DNA of 64,000 bases, taken from positions 1-64,000 of IMG/VR virus record IMGVR_UViG_3300028844_007948. One strand, written 5' to 3'. The translations under genes and the position numbers were made by a program. This document shows positions 22,382 to 32,816 of the stretch, in pieces; within the stretch, counting starts at the first letter, position 1, and the number at the start of each line of letters is the position of its first letter. Source of the DNA: a virus. Under the pieces are notes generated by a model. It ran no database searches. It had not been told where the DNA came from and was given only the letters and a program-made list of their open reading frames with translations.

Positions 22382-24916
22382 ATGGCAGAAACAGCACCTT
22401 ACTCACGAATAATAATTAAAACAGTAGATAATACTGATTATATATCAATCCCATTTGGTAAGCCAGAATATTTTGGTTCGTCGAAAAAGTTTAACTTCAG
22501 GATAACCTGGGGAGATGGAAAAATAACCAATTTAAAAAACAATTACAATTACAAGGATGTATCTTGGGATAGAAACTACGATAGTAGCGGCAGACCTCAA
22601 AACCCAGCCCCTCAAAGCGATACCGCTTTAACTATAACACATAAATACGAAACAGCAGGTCAATACGATATAGAAGTCAGAGGTGGCTTTGATAACAGTA
22701 TGGATGATCAAGGAAACTCTCTTAATAACAATGATAACCAATTAACTTTGAAGCTATGTTTTGCCAAGTCATCAGATAGAATGTCATGCAGAGGAACGCC
22801 AGAGGTAATAGAAGAAATAAATGGGATAGGCGGAGCTCACAGAGGGGAAATATATGTACATGGACAAGGAGATTTTGAAGATTTTATCAACTTAAAAGAG
22901 ATTAATTGTGGTATTAGATTATTAACCTCAGCAAATCCTAAATCAAATTTACTTTACGATGGAGGGGCTGGAAAAGTCGCTTTTATAAATACTTTTAAAA
23001 ATTGTGAAAAAATAGGATTAGGAAAGAAAAACAGAATAAGAACGTTACCCCAAGGAGATGCCAAAATAATAGACATGGAGGGATGTTTTGACAATTGTGG
23101 GTACAATGGATTTTTACCATGGGACACATCTTTAGTTACGAACTGGAAAAGAGCATTCAGGAAGAGTAAAAACCACGCGAAAATCGCCTTTGACTTTTCT
23201 GCCGCTGAAAATTTAGATTATGCATTAGAAGACTCTTATGCAGGTAGAGCTTATAGATTGCCAGTTACCGTAAACAAAGGCGGTTCAGGAATTGTTGATG
23301 CAAAATGGAAATTTGTACTTGCAAAACAAACAGATAACATTGCAATATGGTCTAATGATGGGTCCACGTTACCAGGAGATCCTGGAGGAAAACAGCCACA
23401 GGGAAGCATCGTCGGGAAGACGAACGATAGCGGTAATTTCAATGTTAACTTAGGTGATATTAATTTAATGGAGTGCATAGATCCTGATTCATATTTAGAC
23501 CAAGAGACCGAAAATGATTTTATTAATTTAAGATTGCACTCTTGGTGCTCAACGGATGGTGGGTCGTCTTTTCAAAAAATTTCGAATAAAAATTTAAATT
23601 TAAATGTAATAGGGACTCTAAAATTAGAGTCTGATTTTCTATTTGGAGATTTGCGGAATGTAGTTTCTATGGTTGGGACTTTTAAAGACCACAAGAAGTT
23701 TGATGCGAATTTATTGAGAAGATGTTTTACATCAAATGTGGTTTACAAACTAGAAGATATGGAAGCGTGTTTTGAGGGGGTAGATTTCCTTAAACTAAGA
23801 AATTCTAACGATAACGGTACTAGATTTAGATTAAGATTGACTAATGCAAAACCAATATCAATTAAATCATATATCAGGAACTCAAAAAATGCATTTGATA
23901 TAAGATACATGGATGGATCTAGGATAACAAATATATCGCATTTCGTTCAAAATACAGATTACAACCAAACAATAAGTTTTGACATGCAAAAAGTAACAGA
24001 TACTTCTTATGCATTTGCTGGTTGTACTGGAAATCCATACATAAGAACTCTATGGCTTCTAAGAAGTGGAGATGGGAAAAATTTTGCAAATATAAATTGC
24101 GAAGGAATGTTTGAAGGAAGTTCAAACTGGGATACAGATTTACCATGGAAACACTTAAAGCCAACATCTACAGAGAGAATGTTTAATAATTGCTCTAGTG
24201 ATTTTAAATCTTCCATGGGTTTTGGCACTTTTGATAATTGTACTACAATACGAGCTATGTTCAGAAACTCAGGCGTGAAAGCGATAGGAAACTTAGCGGC
24301 ACTTAGTTTAAAGAATGTGGTAGATGCAAGTTATGCATTCAAAGGAACTCAAAATGATGTATCTGTAAATAGATGGTTTTCTAACCCAAATATAGAACAT
24401 AAGATTGAAAATATAGATGGTATGTTCGAAGGATCAGTAAATACAACAATAACGAACTTATGGGCTGAAGTTATAAGTAAAACAGTGAAATCGGCAAGAG
24501 CTGTTTTCAAGAACAATCGAGCTGTACCTTTAGACAATATAGTTAAAACATTTAGAAATACATCACAAGACAATGTTGTAGAACAGATAGACGAATTTTT
24601 CAGAGGCATCTTGCTAAAAACAGGGGAATTCAACACTGATCAAAGAAGATTTATTAGACAATGGCATGTAAACAATAAATGCGAAAATCAATTTAATGTT
24701 CTCAAAGCCGTGTCCTTTGGAGGGCCTGCAACATATTCAAGCTGTAGATATAAAAATTATGAATCTGACGATCAAATTGTTATAGAGCCAGAATATGAAG
24801 AAGTAAACCTATATCAAAAATCAGAAGTAACATACGATCACATTTGTGAAGACCAATTAATAGATGAAGTGTCAATTCCAGAAGGATTAGATACAGTATT
24901 CATGGCAATATACTAA
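22382..24916 (+). CDS. Large BspA/DUF285-like surface or fibre protein with PKD-like N-terminus
   Basis: 844 residues from ATG 22382. I chose this over a TTG at 22361, which lies inside a hairpin and a GTGTAT element. FNFRITWGDGKITNLKNN with ITHKYETAGQYDIEVRGG (to about residue 105) is a PKD-like beta-sandwich. The remainder has degenerate DUF285 (BspA-type) repeats, such as MEGCFDNCGYNGFLPWDTS, MFEGSSNWDTDLPW and IDGMFEGSV. DUF285 repeats occur in bacterial surface proteins that bind ligands. In a phage they suggest a fibre or head decoration that touches the host. No signal peptide. It lies with a trypsin-like protease and a second protein of the same type, so the three may form one complex. 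Confidence 0.65.
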   Translation: MAETAPYSRIIIKTVDNTDYISIPFGKPEYFGSSKKFNFRITWGDGKITNLKNNYNYKDVSWDRNYDSSGRPQNPAPQSDTALTITHKYETAGQYDIEVRGGFDNSMDDQGNSLNNNDNQLTLKLCFAKSSDRMSCRGTPEVIEEINGIGGAHRGEIYVHGQGDFEDFINLKEINCGIRLLTSANPKSNLLYDGGAGKVAFINTFKNCEKIGLGKKNRIRTLPQGDAKIIDMEGCFDNCGYNGFLPWDTSLVTNWKRAFRKSKNHAKIAFDFSAAENLDYALEDSYAGRAYRLPVTVNKGGSGIVDAKWKFVLAKQTDNIAIWSNDGSTLPGDPGGKQPQGSIVGKTNDSGNFNVNLGDINLMECIDPDSYLDQETENDFINLRLHSWCSTDGGSSFQKISNKNLNLNVIGTLKLESDFLFGDLRNVVSMVGTFKDHKKFDANLLRRCFTSNVVYKLEDMEACFEGVDFLKLRNSNDNGTRFRLRLTNAKPISIKSYIRNSKNAFDIRYMDGSRITNISHFVQNTDYNQTISFDMQKVTDTSYAFAGCTGNPYIRTLWLLRSGDGKNFANINCEGMFEGSSNWDTDLPWKHLKPTSTERMFNNCSSDFKSSMGFGTFDNCTTIRAMFRNSGVKAIGNLAALSLKNVVDASYAFKGTQNDVSVNRWFSNPNIEHKIENIDGMFEGSVNTTITNLWAEVISKTVKSARAVFKNNRAVPLDNIVKTFRNTSQDNVVEQIDEFFRGILLKTGEFNTDQRRFIRQWHVNNKCENQFNVLKAVSFGGPATYSSCRYKNYESDDQIVIEPEYEEVNLYQKSEVTYDHICEDQLIDEVSIPEGLDTVFMAIY

Positions 24917-24918
24917 TC

Positions 24919-27231
24919 ATGAGCGATAAAGAAAAAATACTAGAAGAAGCGGAAAGACTTCTTGAAAATTTTAAAATAACATCAATCTCTTTTGGTCCGA
25001 TGGTAAAACCTGGGACAAAAGATTTAGTTGAAGCGGTAAAAGTAGGAGTTAAGGAAATGCTTGAAGATTTGCCGAACTATTTAGAAATAGAAGGTCAAAG
25101 ATATGATGTCTATCAGTCATGCGAAAGAGTAATCCTTTGTGACGAAACTGAATTATCTGTTCCTACTAATAAGGCCGAAGGAGAGAAATTGCAGTCTTGG
25201 TATAAAGTCGGAACGCAAACTGCAGATGGAAGTATATTAAGTTCAGTAATCCACGAAAATGATTGTGGAGTAGCCTCCCCGCTAGAAAACAAAAAAAAGA
25301 TAAGACCTTTAAAGAGTGGAGCTGCAATAAGTGCGGACAAAAAAAGCATCGGAACGTTAGGGTGTTTCGCTATCGATAATGAAGATGGAAAACTTGTAGC
25401 CTTAACCAATGCTCATGTAGTAAATGGAGGGGTAATACCTTTGTTAACATCAAAACAAGAAGGAATAGGAAGGGACTACAGTATACTAGGAAAAAAAGTA
25501 TATCAAGGCGATTTTACTAAAGATGACGGAACAGTTTACGAAACATCTTATTCAAAAATTACAGAAGATGATGTTGTAGGAATAGTAAAAAGATATCTTC
25601 CTGCTGGAATCGCATACACCTTTCAGGGAAAATATTGGAAGCAACATATAAAAGAAGATCAATTTCAAATTGACGCTGCATTAATAGCGGTAAAAAAAGG
25701 TACAGTAGATGCTGAGTCATGGAAACTAGTAGGAGTGGACAATGCTGATTTCAATGACGGTGGACCTCCTACATTTTGTGGTGAAGTAGAATTTCGTGAA
25801 TGGCTAAGAGATAGCTATTGGTCGGGGTATACCCAGGATGTGGGCGGAGGAGTAGATGAATTTAATACTCCTAATGAGCCTGACATGATCATTTCTGGAG
25901 CTGCAACGGGAGCAAAAGACGGAACAAAAACTGGACCCGATGATTACAGGTGGAGAATATCTGGACCCCTTAAGTTCCAGGAAATGGAAATAGATGGAGG
26001 TGGAAAGCTTGTGTCTATAAATGCCAGAGATAATGTAGCCTTAGTAAGACAACAAAACAAAGATAGATATAGGCCGAATGCAGATGATACCTTGTTCGTC
26101 GATACTGTACCTAGAGGAGATTGGAATTGTGCAGATAATATACTGCCTGGAGATTCTGGGTCTGTTGTATATTCAAAAATAAACGGATCATGGAAAGCGG
26201 TTTGCTTGGTTTACGCAACCAAATCTAGTATAGGCGGAACCCAACAAGATCCTGTTACAATATATACAGAAGGTCTTGTGATTCCTTTTTATATAGTTGC
26301 AAAACTCATGAATATATCAGAATGGGATGGAATAGTAAATGATTCTATATTCTCAGAAAATAGCGAGAGCGGTTTCAGGGTTGACACCAGACATGTAAAG
26401 GGGTTAAGCGGCATATACAAACATAGAGTCGGCGGTAAATCATATTTTCAGGCTGGTTTAGTTCCAAGAGAGCCAAGGCCATACCCCCCAATGAAAGAAT
26501 CCTTCCAAGCCGAAGAAGAACTTAAACCGATTCCACAGTCTTCGCTAATAGAGCAATTTGTTAAATATGACAGTGTTACTGTTGACACTCCTGCAGGCAG
26601 ATCGTGGAATGATAACGAAAAAGGCTACTATTCAGACCCTGTATGGTTTAAGATTACAAATCTTAATATTTCTGAATCAAATATACCTGCTATAATCAAA
26701 GGAAGTGGGCTGGATTATGGAGTATTATCGCTAGACTTAGCTATAGTACATAACGACCAAATAAATAATTTAGAAGATATTTACTTTTCTCCAGAGAGTA
26801 GAAAAACAGCGATTTATGGATCAGTCCCCATATTAGAAATTTTTGGAAACAGTATAAAGTCTAGTTTAAGCGGAGGATTAGATAATATACTGCCAAGATT
26901 AAAAAGTTTATTAGATGGAGGACAATCAGATGCTGATAATGGATTAAGATCTCCGAACCTTTATAGATTAAGATTTAAAAATGGAGCTAGAACAGGAAAA
27001 CTTCAAAGCTCTTCAAGCATCAATATAACCAACACTACATGCTATAAAGAATATGTGCCATGGGAATTCGGTTCTGATAAAAAATTAAAAGGTGCAGCTA
27101 AGGCCGAACCTGCCGCACTTGAAGATTGGGTGGACCGAGGAGCAAGTATAGTTTTAGTACTTTCTTATGTAGGAAAAGATTTGAACTATGTTGTGGATCA
27201 AGTAACTGTGACATCTTTAAAGAATAAATAA
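24919..27231 (+). CDS. Large phage protein with trypsin-like serine protease domain
   Basis: 770 residues. The triad of a chymotrypsin fold is visible: His166 in ALTNAHVVNGG, Asp252 in FQIDAALIAV and Ser413 in ILPGDSGSVVY. Residues 1-130 precede the protease domain. After Ser413 comes about 350 residues of beta-rich sequence without a known motif. No signal peptide. It starts two bases after the previous gene and is followed 20 bases later by another fibre-like gene. It could be a virion protease that matures the neighbouring fibres or clears host surface proteins. The size is far above that of a bare trypsin domain. Confidence 0.72.
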   Translation: MSDKEKILEEAERLLENFKITSISFGPMVKPGTKDLVEAVKVGVKEMLEDLPNYLEIEGQRYDVYQSCERVILCDETELSVPTNKAEGEKLQSWYKVGTQTADGSILSSVIHENDCGVASPLENKKKIRPLKSGAAISADKKSIGTLGCFAIDNEDGKLVALTNAHVVNGGVIPLLTSKQEGIGRDYSILGKKVYQGDFTKDDGTVYETSYSKITEDDVVGIVKRYLPAGIAYTFQGKYWKQHIKEDQFQIDAALIAVKKGTVDAESWKLVGVDNADFNDGGPPTFCGEVEFREWLRDSYWSGYTQDVGGGVDEFNTPNEPDMIISGAATGAKDGTKTGPDDYRWRISGPLKFQEMEIDGGGKLVSINARDNVALVRQQNKDRYRPNADDTLFVDTVPRGDWNCADNILPGDSGSVVYSKINGSWKAVCLVYATKSSIGGTQQDPVTIYTEGLVIPFYIVAKLMNISEWDGIVNDSIFSENSESGFRVDTRHVKGLSGIYKHRVGGKSYFQAGLVPREPRPYPPMKESFQAEEELKPIPQSSLIEQFVKYDSVTVDTPAGRSWNDNEKGYYSDPVWFKITNLNISESNIPAIIKGSGLDYGVLSLDLAIVHNDQINNLEDIYFSPESRKTAIYGSVPILEIFGNSIKSSLSGGLDNILPRLKSLLDGGQSDADNGLRSPNLYRLRFKNGARTGKLQSSSSINITNTTCYKEYVPWEFGSDKKLKGAAKAEPAALEDWVDRGASIVLVLSYVGKDLNYVVDQVTVTSLKNK

Positions 27232-27251
27232 AAACCAAGAGATTTAATTAA

Positions 27252-29792
27252 ATGGCAACTACAATAGGAACGTTTCCCCAAGCATCGAGCAATACTAACA
27301 ATATAGGCGGCGATGAAAAAGTAATGGTGTTAACCATTAACACATCTGGATACGAAGACACCCATCAATGGCAACCAGGAAAACACAACGTTACAGTTGA
27401 ACACCCATTTGAGTATGGAACAGCGGGCCAGTGGGAGGGTGATAAATACTCAAACACCATAGTAATACCAATCTGGAGAGTTGGAGCAGCAGGAGTAACA
27501 ATAAATTGGGGAGATGGTCACTCAACAAATTTACCTGCAAATTGGGAGTGGACTGGAAGCAGTAATCATAATAATTTTTTTACAATTTGGAGAAATGCTG
27601 CAACAGGTGCAAACAATACTCAACAAATTATAGATGGTGGATATGAAAATTTAGTCCACAAATATTCAACTTCTGGCCAACATACAATTACAATAACTGG
27701 AGACGTTGAAAGATTTGGGGCATGGTTTGAACTCCACAATGAAGAACAGTTTCAACACTGGGGCAGTATTGGACCTGGAAGTTACAATGGAATTTATACG
27801 CGAAATTTATATAAGTATTCATGTTGCTTTTCATCAAGAGTAACTTCTATAGGGGAATTTCCTTTCTGGAATGATTGCGAATGGATATATCCTTTTATAT
27901 TATCAAATATCACGAGCTGGAATAAAAATTCAATTTTTAAAGGCTTTAAATGTATAGGTGGATTCGTTTCTCATATTGAAGACAGAGATAATGCTGGCAC
28001 TTATAAGTCTGCTGGTTTTGATGCAAGCTTTACATCTCAAGCTCCTGGCCCTTTTGATAATTGGACAGCGAGTAGTGATTATACTGAGCAAGTTTCAAAC
28101 GGACTTAAGCTTAGGACATGGTCTGGAGGTAGTTATGAATACTCTTATCTCGTCAAGTCTTTAGATTATGCACTTAGAGGTAGAAATAATTTCGCTTCAG
28201 AAGTTTATGACACCAATGGGCCGAATTTTCAGAATATAAGCACAGACCAGTGTGGGAGAATAAAATTTAATGGAGATTTATACTTAAAAAATTTGAGTAT
28301 ACCATCTGATGGATTTTATGGGAGGCTCGTCAGGGAAGTAAGTAACAATGATAAAAAAATTCAAATTGGAAAATTAGGCTTTACTCAATTTTACGAGTCT
28401 GATGATGCTATTCCTTATTCATGGATGAAATACGGTATAGATAATGCTTTATTCTCATTTGACGACGATTCTAGTTTAAATTTATCAGCGGGAGTTGTGC
28501 CGACTTGGCCTATCTTAGAAGCATTTAAGTCGGAGTTAGGATCAGTTAAATCAACAGAAGGCATAGATTCTTTTGATGAATTTTTCAAAGATGAAGTGGT
28601 TACTCAGGGAGATATAAATGCTTTAGCTGAGCTTTGTAAATTCAATCCTAACGCAAGTTTTAAAAGTATGTTTGAGAACGCTACATTTAGAACTGATATA
28701 GATATAGAGTCATGGGTTTTAAATGGTTCAGATTTAACAAACATGTTTAAGGGGGCTACGTTTGAAGCAGGAATAAAACTCCCCAAAATAGAAAATCCAG
28801 CGTCATTAGTAAGCTTTTTCGAGAATGCCACTGTAGCTGGAACGATAGAAGGTTTAGAAGGGTTAGTTTTAAGCGAAGCGACTAAAATAGAAAACATATT
28901 TAAAAATACAACTCTTTCTGGGGGTGGAATATCTAACATAGGAAACTGGAAAGGTATTGGTGAAGGCCAACTATTCAATCTTATTATAGAGCATCTGGAC
29001 AATATTAAAGATGGAAATCCCGACAATAAACTAGAGAGTTTTAGTACAGTGACAAATGATATTGTGTTACCAGGAGAATTAGATTTTATTTCAGAAATAA
29101 AAGATTGGTATAGAATAATGCCAAAACAGAGTGGAGATAATAAGAATGCGAATGGGGGTTATAGTTATAACCCAGCAAATATTAGTAAAATATATGAAGC
29201 CTATGGTTCGGGTGGAGCTAGAAATAGTTCAAATAATATAATCCCTAATTTTACTGAAGCTGGAAAATACGCATTTATTGTTGATACACAACTTTCTAAT
29301 AACTATACTACTCCTACTAGTGTGCAGGATGACAAAGATAGCCTTTTTGCTGGGTCTTACCCCTCTGTTTATGATTTAGCTCTATATAACACAGATGAAG
29401 AGTTGGATTTTAATAAAGACGAATCACTTTTAGTAAACGTAGATATTAATGATGCAAAAAAAATATCTAAATACTCGGCGGACGATGTAATTTCATACAG
29501 CTCATATCTTGCAAAAAATGTAGTATCAGACAGTTTTACAGCAGGAACTATAGCAAAGGACATAGGAAGAAGATCTTATATTGCTGTCATTGATGTAGAT
29601 AAATCTTTATATACAAAAACTAAGCTTTACTTGAGATTCAAAAGCGAAAATACCTGGTCATCAGGTGGGGTAGAAAATGCACAGGTTGATCTTGGTGAAG
29701 ATGTAAGAGTACAACTATACAATCCTCAGTGGAATGGGGCTTATAACGATTTACTCACCGCCCAAAAAGAAGCTGAAGATTCAGGAGTTTAA
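27252..29792 (+). CDS. Second PKD/DUF285-like surface or fibre protein
   Basis: 846 residues. AAGVTINWGDGHSTNLPANW and LVHKYSTSGQHTITITGD repeat the PKD-like N-terminus of the 22382 protein. The middle and later parts hold DUF285-like units (ASFKSMFENATF, LTNMFKGATF, LVSFFENATV, IENIFKNTTL). It is a paralogue with similar length but diverged sequence, which fits host-range evolution by duplication. No membrane segment or signal. A collar, head or tail-fibre location is possible; there is no direct sign of which. Confidence 0.65.
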   Translation: MATTIGTFPQASSNTNNIGGDEKVMVLTINTSGYEDTHQWQPGKHNVTVEHPFEYGTAGQWEGDKYSNTIVIPIWRVGAAGVTINWGDGHSTNLPANWEWTGSSNHNNFFTIWRNAATGANNTQQIIDGGYENLVHKYSTSGQHTITITGDVERFGAWFELHNEEQFQHWGSIGPGSYNGIYTRNLYKYSCCFSSRVTSIGEFPFWNDCEWIYPFILSNITSWNKNSIFKGFKCIGGFVSHIEDRDNAGTYKSAGFDASFTSQAPGPFDNWTASSDYTEQVSNGLKLRTWSGGSYEYSYLVKSLDYALRGRNNFASEVYDTNGPNFQNISTDQCGRIKFNGDLYLKNLSIPSDGFYGRLVREVSNNDKKIQIGKLGFTQFYESDDAIPYSWMKYGIDNALFSFDDDSSLNLSAGVVPTWPILEAFKSELGSVKSTEGIDSFDEFFKDEVVTQGDINALAELCKFNPNASFKSMFENATFRTDIDIESWVLNGSDLTNMFKGATFEAGIKLPKIENPASLVSFFENATVAGTIEGLEGLVLSEATKIENIFKNTTLSGGGISNIGNWKGIGEGQLFNLIIEHLDNIKDGNPDNKLESFSTVTNDIVLPGELDFISEIKDWYRIMPKQSGDNKNANGGYSYNPANISKIYEAYGSGGARNSSNNIIPNFTEAGKYAFIVDTQLSNNYTTPTSVQDDKDSLFAGSYPSVYDLALYNTDEELDFNKDESLLVNVDINDAKKISKYSADDVISYSSYLAKNVVSDSFTAGTIAKDIGRRSYIAVIDVDKSLYTKTKLYLRFKSENTWSSGGVENAQVDLGEDVRVQLYNPQWNGAYNDLLTAQKEAEDSGV

Positions 29793-29830
29793 TTAGAAAA
29801 ACATTCATTAGTTAATATAATATTCTACTA

Positions 29831-30670
29831 ATGAATGGATCAGGAAAAAGAGTCAAAGACTACCCTTTTATAGAAAAATCAGGGGTTAAGGTTTTAATGG
29901 ATATCTATTATCCTGAAAGTGATTTGGACGACAAGAAGCCGATATTAATATATTACCACGGCGGAGGCTGGGACAAGGGCGATAAAAATAAAATAGAAAT
30001 AGGCTTGTTTAAAAGAGTTTCTCGAAATTTGTTAAGTAAAGGTTTCGCTATTTGCTCAGTAGGATACAGGAAGGGAGATAAATATGCCATAAGAGATTGT
30101 GTGAGTGATTGTCAAGATGCGGTAAAATTTTTAGTTTCAAAAAAAGAGGTTATAGGTATAGACGAAAACAAAATATTTTTATTTGGAGACTCTGCGGGAG
30201 GTCAAATAGCAAAACTCATATCAATGATAAAATGTCCTGATTTCGATGAAGCAAAAAACTTCAAGGATGTAAAATATAGAATAAAAGCTTGTGCATGCTG
30301 GTATAGCCCAGTTGACTTTGGAAATATATCTTTAGACAGAAACCGCAGTAAAGACAGATTTGAACTAAGAATAATGAATAATTCAGACCCCAAGGATAAA
30401 GAGATTCGTTATAAAGAAATTAGTCCTATAAGACATATAAGCAAAGATGATCCAGAACTACTATTAGTACACGGAGAAAAGGATGCCGTTATATCATTTG
30501 CCCATTCAGAAATGATAAGAAATCATTATAAAAAAATAGGAAAAGAAGTAGAGCTATTAAAAATCAAGAATGCTGGGCATAACTTCAGGGAAGTCGAAGG
30601 TGATATATCCCCAAATAAAGATGATATAGTAAAAAAGACCGTTGACTTTTTTTTAAAAAACAAAAGTTAA
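29831..30670 (+). CDS. Alpha/beta-hydrolase (esterase/lipase, HGGGW type)
   Basis: 279 residues. The oxyanion motif YYHGGGWDKGD (residues 41-51), nucleophile elbow GDSAGGQ (Ser121), acid in HGEKDAVIS (Asp218) and base in NAGHNF (His250) are in the expected order for hormone-sensitive lipase-type and kynurenine-formamidase-like esterases. It has no signal peptide. Phage carriage next to fibre genes suggests removal of acyl or acetyl groups from a surface glycan, as with phage-borne esterases. A metabolic role is an alternative. It lies just upstream of the portal promoter region. Confidence 0.8.
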   Translation: MNGSGKRVKDYPFIEKSGVKVLMDIYYPESDLDDKKPILIYYHGGGWDKGDKNKIEIGLFKRVSRNLLSKGFAICSVGYRKGDKYAIRDCVSDCQDAVKFLVSKKEVIGIDENKIFLFGDSAGGQIAKLISMIKCPDFDEAKNFKDVKYRIKACACWYSPVDFGNISLDRNRSKDRFELRIMNNSDPKDKEIRYKEISPIRHISKDDPELLLVHGEKDAVISFAHSEMIRNHYKKIGKEVELLKIKNAGHNFREVEGDISPNKDDIVKKTVDFFLKNKS

Positions 30671-30721
30671 AAGTAACTTTAAAAGTTAACTTTAGACTTT
30701 TGTTATAAAACGTGTATTATA
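30663..30721 (+). promoter_or_regulatory. Promoter/operator-like region before the portal gene
   Basis: AAAGTTA and TAACTTT form an inverted repeat (30663-30680), followed by the palindrome AAAGTTAACTTT (30682-30693) and then the promoter-like GTGTATTATA (30712-30721), four bases before the portal ATG. The repeated half-sites suggest an operator. The first repeat overlaps the end of the esterase gene. Confidence 0.45.
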
Positions 30722-30724
30722 CAT

Positions 30725-32761
30725 ATGATGAGTAAGAGAAAATACACAAAGAAGTCTGCCTACTGGAATAAGTTTTCAGTAGGCTCAAATTCTAACAAAG
30801 ATGGGGTGGAGTCCTTACTTCAAAATTCGGACATTAAACCTGTACTTGCTGGAGAGAATTATTATATATCAAATGCTTCTGCGTTTAGTGGTGGTTCGGG
30901 ATCTACATCTAGAAGAAAAAATTTCATATCATCATCTTCAAAAAATAATAGGTTTTCTAATATAAGACAGGGGACGCTACCTTATACTCCAAGCTCAGAT
31001 GGGGTTAATGTAAGAGATGCTATAGAATTATGCCAAAAAGCATATGCAAATGTTCCTATATTCAGGAATGCTATAGATATAATGGCCGAATTAGCTAACT
31101 CCAATATATGTGTTGAAGGCGGAAATGAAGCTTCAAAAAAGTTTGTTGAAAAATGGTTTTCGAAAATAAACTTATGGTCACTAAAAGATCAATTTTTCAG
31201 GGAATACTATAGGAGTGGAAATGTTTTCATGTATAGACTAGATGGTAAATTTTCAGCAGAAGACTTTGCTAAACTAAATAAAATTTATGGATCAAATCAT
31301 TTAAAAGAAGGAGAGATACCAATAAGATATGTATTACTGAACCCTTATGATATTGTGGCGAACAGAGCTACATCATTTAGAGGTAATGCGTATAAAAAGA
31401 TATTATCAGAATACGAGTTGGAAAAACTTCAAAACCCAAAGACTGAAGAGGATAAAGAAATATTCGATTCACTACCCGAAGATGTTAGAAAAAAGATAAA
31501 AACAGGGGGTTGGAGCGGAGATGGAGTTTCTATGGATCTTGATTCTTCAAAATTAATACATGCATTTTATAAAAAACAAGACTACGAACCATTTGCCATA
31601 CCTTTCGGTTTTCCTGTGCTAGATGACATAAACTGGAAGATGGAACTTAAAAAGGTTGACCAAGCGATAAGTAGGACTATAGAAAATGTAATTCTATTAA
31701 TAACCATGGGTACTGATCCCGATAAAGGAGGCATCAATCCTAATAACTTAAATGCAATGCAGTCTCTTTTTCAAAATGAAAGTGTTGGTAGAGTTTTAGT
31801 TTCTGATTATACAACCAAAGCAGAATTTATATTACCAGACATAAGCAAAGTAATTGGCCCAGAAAAATATAAGATAGTAAACGAAGATATAACTCAAGGC
31901 TTGCAAAATGTTATTGTCGGAGATGAAAAATACAAAAACACCCAAGTTAAAGCTGAAATTTTCTTAGAAAGATTAAAAGAAGCTAGACAGTCTTTTATGC
32001 ATAATTTTCTTCAGCCTCAAATTAAAATGGTTTGCAAGGCAATGGGTTTTAAAGTTTTCCCAACAGCAAAATTTGAAGAAATAGATATTAAAGATGAAGT
32101 TCAGCTGCAGAGAGTAGTCACTAGATTAATTGAAATGGGGATATTGACTCCAGAACAAGGAGTTAAAGCTATTAAAACAGGAATATACCCAGAAGAATCT
32201 GAAATCGAAAAAGCTCAAACTCATTATATAGAGAAAAGAAAAGAGGGAATGTATAATCCATTAGTTGGAGGGCTCCCTATGGTTGATGTAGATGGAGATG
32301 GCCAGGTAGATACTATACCCAGCTCTAGCGAAGAAACTAACTCTCCTGGTCCTTCTTCAAAAACCCCAACGCCAAAAGGATCAGGGAGACCAGTGGGAAG
32401 ACCTAGGGGAACCAAAGGTATACCAAGAACAGTAAATGCGGCGGAAGAGGAAATATATTCAAGAAAAGATATACAAGAAATTATATATAAAACTCAAGAC
32501 CTGGAAGATCATATAAAAAAATCTTTTGCAAAAAAAATGAATAAAGATTTAAGCGATGATCATTTAGAAATGTGCAAAGAGTTAACTAAAAGTATAGTTT
32601 TGGCGAAAGAGTCGAACCAATGGAAAAGATGCGCCAACTCTTGTATTAAAGATTATTCGAAGATAGAAAGTTTACCTGTATTAAAAAATATTTTAGACAT
32701 TTCTGAAGAAAAAGAGTTAGAGGTTTATGCAGCATCGTTACTTTATCACAGTAAAAAATAA
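30725..32761 (+). CDS. Portal protein
   Basis: 678 residues. It is placed first in the head operon. A phage-portal pattern is visible in YTPSSDGVNVRDAIELCQKA, FRNAIDIMAELANSNI and WSLKDQFFREYYRSGNVFMY, with the crown/wing beta segments around residues 200-330. The C-terminal part holds Asp/Pro-rich linkers (GLPMVDVDGDGQVD and GRPVGRPRG) near 515-560, which look flexible. A dodecameric ring at the capsid vertex is the expected role. The two C-terminal helices with CANSCIKDYS are unassigned. Confidence 0.85.
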   Translation: MMSKRKYTKKSAYWNKFSVGSNSNKDGVESLLQNSDIKPVLAGENYYISNASAFSGGSGSTSRRKNFISSSSKNNRFSNIRQGTLPYTPSSDGVNVRDAIELCQKAYANVPIFRNAIDIMAELANSNICVEGGNEASKKFVEKWFSKINLWSLKDQFFREYYRSGNVFMYRLDGKFSAEDFAKLNKIYGSNHLKEGEIPIRYVLLNPYDIVANRATSFRGNAYKKILSEYELEKLQNPKTEEDKEIFDSLPEDVRKKIKTGGWSGDGVSMDLDSSKLIHAFYKKQDYEPFAIPFGFPVLDDINWKMELKKVDQAISRTIENVILLITMGTDPDKGGINPNNLNAMQSLFQNESVGRVLVSDYTTKAEFILPDISKVIGPEKYKIVNEDITQGLQNVIVGDEKYKNTQVKAEIFLERLKEARQSFMHNFLQPQIKMVCKAMGFKVFPTAKFEEIDIKDEVQLQRVVTRLIEMGILTPEQGVKAIKTGIYPEESEIEKAQTHYIEKRKEGMYNPLVGGLPMVDVDGDGQVDTIPSSSEETNSPGPSSKTPTPKGSGRPVGRPRGTKGIPRTVNAAEEEIYSRKDIQEIIYKTQDLEDHIKKSFAKKMNKDLSDDHLEMCKELTKSIVLAKESNQWKRCANSCIKDYSKIESLPVLKNILDISEEKELEVYAASLLYHSKK

Positions 32762-32777
32762 CGTTTAACTTTTTTTT

Positions 32778-32787
32778 GTGTAATATG
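32778..32787 (+). promoter_or_regulatory. GTGTAAT-type promoter-like element
   Basis: GTGTAATATG lies 39 bases before the ATG at 32817, after a T-rich run. It is an exact match to the first seven bases of the shared element. Confidence 0.55.
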
Positions 32788-32816
32788 CTTTGTACCAGTT
32801 CCTTCAATAAATAACT

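Noticed and set aside
24349-24636. Minus-strand open frames in the BspA-like gene
   Set aside because: Shadow frames; the plus-strand gene has clear repeats and domain order.
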